A stretch of DNA of 9,694 nt from Campylobacterota bacterium (GTDB lineage Bacteria > Campylobacterota > Campylobacteria > Campylobacterales > JAADDG01), in contig JAADDG010000214.1 of assembly GCA_013154075.1 (NCBI GenBank), positions 1 through 9,694 of the forward strand, written 5' to 3'. Below are positions 7,134 through 9,694 of the stretch, piece after piece (positions within the stretch are counted from its first letter, which is position 1; each line of letters starts with the position of its first letter). Position numbers and translations under genes: made by a program. The notes beneath the pieces were generated by a model. That model did no database searches, was not told the DNA's origin, and saw nothing but the letters and a program-made list of their open reading frames with translations.

Positions 7134-7156
7134 AAAGAGAGGATTACCCTCTCCTT
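7134..7156 (-). terminator. Hairpin between ccoG and the SQR-family gene
   Basis: On the minus strand AAGGAGAGG, loop GTAAT and CCTCTCTTT form a 9-bp stem (one G-T pair) 14 bases after the ccoG stop, followed by GCTATTTTG. The run of T is short and interrupted, so it could be a partial terminator or a stability/processing hairpin that sets different expression of the two genes. Only about 26 bases separate it from the next ATG, leaving no room for a normal promoter after it, so the downstream gene probably depends on read-through or on a promoter inside ccoG. Confidence 0.5.
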
Positions 7157-7170
7157 AGTTTTTAGAAAGC

Positions 7171-8616
7171 TTATTTCTTCTCTATATGTTTTTGATAGAT
7201 ATCCCATCTTGGGAATACGAAGATAGTATCTCTATATACTACGATTTTCTTAGGATCGTCTACCGCATAAGCCTTTATTTTGATAGGAATAGGCGTATCT
7301 TTATTGGTATCTTTTACAAGAACCTTATCGGTATAGAGAATAACGACTTTCTTAACCTTTTTACCCGGAATGATGCTAAACGGTTTGGAGGGTCTTTCTA
7401 TTTTGATATCTTTATTGTTCATCACTTCAAAATAATACTTATGTTTTTTGTTATCCGTATTTTGGAAAAGGAAAATATAAGAGTTCTTAACAACTCCGTT
7501 AGGCTCGATTTTGTAAAGCTGACTCGTTCTATTGATATTCAAAAGCATATGCTCTTTTTTGCTTCCCATATAGAACAAAATCGCAAAAGCCGCAACGAGC
7601 ATAACGATATAAGCGATGATTCTAAATCTAAACACTCTTGTCTTCTCGCCGGTCTCAAGAGCGTGATAACTCGTCCATCTAACCAAAGAGGGTTTTCCCA
7701 AAGCTCCCATTACTTTAGTACAAGCATCGGCACACTCGAGACAGTTGATACACTCAAGCTGCATACCCTTTCTAATATCGATATGGGTCGGACAAACCTT
7801 CACACAAGATTCACACAGAGTACACTCCGGATGATCACCGTTTACCTCCTCAAGCTCCTTTTTGTTATGAACTAAAAGGTGCCCGTGCTCATCATAGATT
7901 CTACCGCCTCTTTTATAATCGTAAACGGTTTGGAAAGTATCTTCGTCATACAAAACGGACTGAACTCTCGCATAAGGGCATATATAGATACAGAAATTCT
8001 CTTTAATGAAAACCACATCGGCTATCAAAAAGAGAGCCAAACCTATCCAAAACCCCATCAAAACGGTATGATTGGCCGGATCTTGAATATATTTGAAGAA
8101 ATCCTCAGGCGGAACGAAATACCAGATAAAATCCGCAGCCGCTATGAAAGCCAATACGGACCAAAGCAAAATCGCAATAAGCTTCTTAACCTTATTCTCC
8201 GGTTTGCTCATATCCGGCTCTATCTGCTTATTGCTGATTCTCTTTCTAAGATGCAAAAGCTTCGTTTCGATCAAATCCCTATAAATAACTCTAAAAATAG
8301 TTTGAGGACAACTCCAACCGCACCAAACCCGTCCGCCAAGCGTGGTTATGAAAAAGATACCGAAAAAGAGAATCCACAACAAAAACGGCATCAAATAGAG
8401 CTCTTGCATATCGAATCTGACAAAGAAGAGGTGAAGCTGCTTGTGGTCGAAATTCAGCAAGAAGAAGTGGTTGCCGTTTATTTTGATCCACGGAAGAACC
8501 AGCGATACTACCGTAACTATCGCAAACATCACATATCGTTTATACCTGTAAGGTATCCAATTTTTCAAATACTCTTTAGCCTTGTTGGTCTTTTTTTCTT
8601 GCGCTACCGTAGCCAT
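7171..8616 (-). CDS. ccoG: Cytochrome c oxidase accessory protein CcoG (RdxA/FixG), 4Fe-4S membrane protein
   Basis: CcoG is an inner-membrane iron-sulfur protein needed for assembly of cbb3-type oxidase, where it is thought to reduce Cu(II) to Cu(I) for insertion into the haem-copper subunit. The 481-residue protein has membrane segments at about 27-47, 75-95, 147-167, 185-207 and 331-350. RVWCGWSCPQTIFR (C99, C103) and ENFCIYICPYARVQS (C209, C213) lie between them. Two 4Fe-4S motifs follow: C265/C268/C271/C275 and C289/C292/C295/C299. After the last membrane segment is an Ig-like periplasmic domain, about 355-481. The ATG at 8616 is chosen because AAGGA sits five bases upstream. An ATG nine codons earlier would overlap the upstream gene. 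The upstream stop codon lies two bases before this start, suggesting coupling. The ccoNOQP genes are not in the window. Confidence 0.93.
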   Translation of the reverse strand: MATVAQEKKTNKAKEYLKNWIPYRYKRYVMFAIVTVVSLVLPWIKINGNHFFLLNFDHKQLHLFFVRFDMQELYLMPFLLWILFFGIFFITTLGGRVWCGWSCPQTIFRVIYRDLIETKLLHLRKRISNKQIEPDMSKPENKVKKLIAILLWSVLAFIAAADFIWYFVPPEDFFKYIQDPANHTVLMGFWIGLALFLIADVVFIKENFCIYICPYARVQSVLYDEDTFQTVYDYKRGGRIYDEHGHLLVHNKKELEEVNGDHPECTLCESCVKVCPTHIDIRKGMQLECINCLECADACTKVMGALGKPSLVRWTSYHALETGEKTRVFRFRIIAYIVMLVAAFAILFYMGSKKEHMLLNINRTSQLYKIEPNGVVKNSYIFLFQNTDNKKHKYYFEVMNNKDIKIERPSKPFSIIPGKKVKKVVILYTDKVLVKDTNKDTPIPIKIKAYAVDDPKKIVVYRDTIFVFPRWDIYQKHIEKK

Positions 8617-8618
8617 TT

Positions 8619-9251
8619 CTATCCTTTTTGTTTGATTTTGCATTCATTTTCGGGAAGTTTTAAAACTTTCACGTTTTCTACACCGCCTAAAGCGATCTTT
8701 TTCAACTCTCTCGAGTTTATATAGTCTCTAATAGAGCTTCTATTTACGTTTAGAGCCTTAGCAATCTCACTCACATTTTTCCCCTCCTTGATCATCTGAA
8801 TGATTTTTTCTCTATAAACATCATATTTTGATTTTGAAATACTCCCTTTAGGTCTTCCCGTATGAGAGACCTCGTTTTTGTTCTCCTCTCTTTGCTGATT
8901 CAAAAGAGAAACTACGACATGAGAGGGAGTCTCTTTGTTTATTCTCACACCGTATCTTGTAACTATAAGTTCTATCTTATGTTCGAATATGCAGTTGAAT
9001 ATCTGGATAAGTTCTCCGATCCTCTGACTAAGAGCCCTAAGATCGTAAACAAATATCCTATCCCCCGCCTCCAAAGAGTGCATAAAAGCCTTAAACTCCA
9101 CTCTCTCGTCAAGAGTTCTATTCAAAGAGGAAACCTCTATCTCAACGGAGTTTATTTCATAGCCGTTTAAAGCCATGTAATCTTTTATGTTTTTTTCTTG
9201 AAGAGCGAGAGAGAATCTATCGCTCTTACTTCTTAGGTAGATATAATTCAT
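8619..9251 (-). CDS. Serine-recombinase-like DNA-binding protein with degenerate active site
   Basis: The 210-residue protein keeps the layout of a small resolvase/invertase. An N-terminal domain (1-125) opens YLRSKSDRFSLALQ, and LEAGDRIFVYDLRALSQRIGELIQIF (60-85) follows. After a short linker, GRPKG (132-136) precedes a helix-turn-helix (about 145-180, SEIAKALNVNRSSIRDYI), as in Hin-type enzymes. Aligned without gaps to gamma-delta resolvase from memory, Arg8 and Arg45 are kept (R7, R50). Nucleophile Ser10 is Lys9, Asp67 is R72, Arg68 is A73 and Arg71 is Q76. The segment between the core and HTH is about 15 residues shorter than in resolvase. It is therefore probably a DNA-binding regulator. 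The ATG at 9251 has a strong GGGAGG Shine-Dalgarno. The first 28 codons of the longer open frame lie in the promoter and were excluded. The gene abuts ccoG (two bases). Confidence 0.8.
   Translation of the reverse strand: MNYIYLRSKSDRFSLALQEKNIKDYMALNGYEINSVEIEVSSLNRTLDERVEFKAFMHSLEAGDRIFVYDLRALSQRIGELIQIFNCIFEHKIELIVTRYGVRINKETPSHVVVSLLNQQREENKNEVSHTGRPKGSISKSKYDVYREKIIQMIKEGKNVSEIAKALNVNRSSIRDYINSRELKKIALGGVENVKVLKLPENECKIKQKG
8622..8626 (-). promoter_or_regulatory. ccoG: Ribosome binding site that fixes the ccoG start
   Basis: AAGGA on the minus strand lies inside the last codons of the recombinase-like gene and five bases before the ATG at 8616. It favours this start over the in-frame ATG at 8643, which has no comparable site. 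Translation of the upstream gene would pass through it, so expression of the two proteins is likely linked. Confidence 0.75.
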
Positions 9252-9282
9252 ATTCCTCCCGTCTAAAATTATAGTTAGCGAA

Positions 9283-9311
9283 ATTATACGACTTTTGACG
9301 ATAAAAGTCAA
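9283..9311 (-). promoter_or_regulatory. Near-consensus sigma-70 promoter of the recombinase-like gene
   Basis: On the minus strand TTGACT (9306-9311) and a perfect TATAAT (9283-9288) are separated by 17 bases, the best promoter in the window by eye. Transcription should start near 9275-9277, giving a leader of about 25 bases that contains the GGGAGG ribosome binding site at 9255-9260. The promoter is covered by the repeats at 9289-9331. It could drive the recombinase-like gene and ccoG, and possibly genes beyond. A full -35 is unusual for Campylobacterota housekeeping promoters. Confidence 0.75.
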
Positions 9312-9331
9312 TGAAATATCGACTTTTGTCG
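9289..9331. repeat. Three related palindrome-like elements, candidate operators
   Basis: On the plus strand CGACTTTTGTCG (9320-9331) is a perfect palindrome with a 4-base centre. CGACTTTTGACG (9289-9300) is a near copy. A third copy in the opposite sense, CGATAAAAGTCA, covers 9299-9310. TTGAC (9295-9299) and GTCAA (9307-9311) also form an inverted pair. The centres lie 10 and 21 bases apart, 31 in total, close to whole helical turns, so bound proteins would sit on one face. The elements fill the -35 and spacer region and extend upstream of it, the layout of a repressor-type autoregulatory site. I saw no other copy of the 12-base element in the window. Confidence 0.65.
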
Positions 9332-9353
9332 TCACTTTATTAATAGAAATGAA

Positions 9354-9377
9354 CAGTTTATTGAAAAAATAAAACTG
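9354..9377 (-). terminator. AT-rich hairpin after the GspF/PilC-family gene, weak terminator candidate
   Basis: On the minus strand CAGTTTTATT and AATAAACTG can pair (nine pairs, one bulged T) around a small T-rich loop, starting a few bases after the gene's stop. No U-tract follows and the stem is AT-rich, so termination would be weak. The rest of the gap to 9331 shows nothing recognisable. Confidence 0.25.
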
Positions 9378-9380
9378 ACT

Positions 9381-9694
9381 TTAAAATTTAGCGAAATTCA
9401 TAGAAAAAATAGGAAGAAGCATTGCCGTAACGATAAAACCGATAATAGATCCCACTATAAGCATTAAAGCGGGTTCCAATAATGACAAAAATATGGAAAT
9501 TCTATCGTTATTCTCTTCGAAATATAATTCGGCAAGATTATCCAAAACGGCCGAAACTTCACTTGTCTCTTCTCCCAGAGCTATAGCTTGGATAAAGGAT
9601 CTATCCACAAAAGCGTTATGTTTTACCAAAGCGACCGATAGATTTTTACCCTCTACAACGTCGTTTGCCGCCTTTTTAAACTGCTTTTTTAAAA
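9381..9694 (-). CDS. Type II secretion / type IV pilus platform protein (GspF/PilC family), C-terminal part
   Basis: This is the C-terminal 103 residues of a polytopic inner-membrane platform protein that anchors the pseudopilus or pilus assembly ATPase. The frame is open to the right edge, so the start lies outside the window. The visible part has the second T2SSF-domain hallmarks. VVEGKNLSVAL is followed by FIQAIALGEETSEVSAVLDN (family consensus roughly MIxxGExTGxLxxxLxxLA) and YFEENNDRISIFLSLLEP. A final membrane helix, about 24 residues, begins at ALMLIVGSIIGFIVTAMLLP and ends in IFSMNFAKF, close to the typical LPIFDM ending. The stop is TAA at 9381-9383. Whether it belongs to secretion, competence or a pilus system cannot be told from this piece. 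Confidence 0.88.
   Translation of the reverse strand, partial: LKKQFKKAANDVVEGKNLSVALVKHNAFVDRSFIQAIALGEETSEVSAVLDNLAELYFEENNDRISIFLSLLEPALMLIVGSIIGFIVTAMLLPIFSMNFAKF

Noticed and set aside
8291..8491. A minus-strand open frame of 66 codons inside ccoG
   Set aside because: It is out of frame with the well-supported CcoG reading frame and shows no motif or start signal.
8617..8643. ccoG start at the ATG at 8643
   Set aside because: It overlaps the upstream gene and lacks a ribosome binding site. The ATG at 8616 has AAGGA at ideal spacing.
7186..8724. Two long plus-strand open frames (7186-7875 and 7879-8724) opposite ccoG
   Set aside because: They lie antisense to a clear CcoG gene, have no ribosome binding sites or recognisable domains, and have an Ile/Tyr/Arg-heavy composition expected from the complement of this coding sequence.
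8619..9251. An active DNA invertase/resolvase or sign of a mobile element
   Set aside because: Active-site residues are substituted, no flanking inverted or direct repeats, transposase or integrase are seen, and the neighbours are ordinary respiratory genes.
9252..9335. N-terminal extension of the recombinase-like gene to 9335
   Set aside because: It would cover the promoter and operator-like repeats, and the ATG at 9251 has a strong Shine-Dalgarno and begins the recognisable domain.
1..9694. CRISPR array, tRNA, rRNA, insertion sequence or prophage
   Set aside because: No spaced direct repeats, cloverleaf-like sequences, transposase motifs or phage genes were seen on either strand.

Overview
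The window looks like chromosomal DNA from a Campylobacterota (Epsilonproteobacteria) bacterium, most likely a free-living sulfur- or hydrogen-oxidising member rather than a gut Campylobacter or Helicobacter. Three things suggest this. The DnaQ-like exonuclease carries the N-terminal extension I associate with Campylobacter homologues. The local pairs rpe/dnaQ and nadK/recN are familiar from Campylobacter genomes, a recollection that was not searched. A sulfide:quinone-oxidoreductase-type flavoprotein sits beside CcoG, the maturation factor of cbb3 oxidase. The DNA is AT-rich. The genus cannot be fixed from the sequence alone.

All twelve supported genes lie on the minus strand, so in transcription order the window reads right to left. 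It opens with the 3' end of a type II secretion/type IV pilus inner-membrane platform gene (GspF/PilC family). A 130-base intergenic region follows, with a near-consensus sigma-70 promoter (TTGACT, 17 bases, TATAAT) overlaid by three related 12-base palindrome-like elements. This promoter precedes a 210-residue protein with the fold signature of a small serine recombinase plus a C-terminal helix-turn-helix. The residues aligned with the recombinase nucleophile and three active-site partners are replaced, so it is probably a DNA-binding regulator and not a recombinase. Two bases after its stop codon comes ccoG, then an SQR-family flavoprotein, then modA, modB and modC for high-affinity molybdate uptake.

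After modC there is a short gap with a weak promoter candidate. A tightly packed housekeeping group follows: rpe (pentose phosphate pathway), trpF (tryptophan synthesis), a DnaQ-like 3'-5' exonuclease, nadK (NADP supply), and the 5' part of recN, which runs off the left edge. Rpe/trpF and modB/modC overlap as TGATG. TrpF/dnaQ overlap by 14 bases, and nadK/recN overlap within GTGGTAG.

The right half reads as a respiratory block. CcoG helps insert copper into the terminal oxidase, the SQR-type enzyme would feed sulfide electrons to quinone, and molybdate serves molybdoenzymes such as nitrate, polysulfide or formate oxidoreductases encoded elsewhere. The most unusual item is the catalytically degenerate recombinase-like protein under an operator-decorated promoter immediately upstream of ccoG. 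No RNA gene, CRISPR array, insertion sequence or prophage was seen. No gene-free stretch exceeds about 130 bases.
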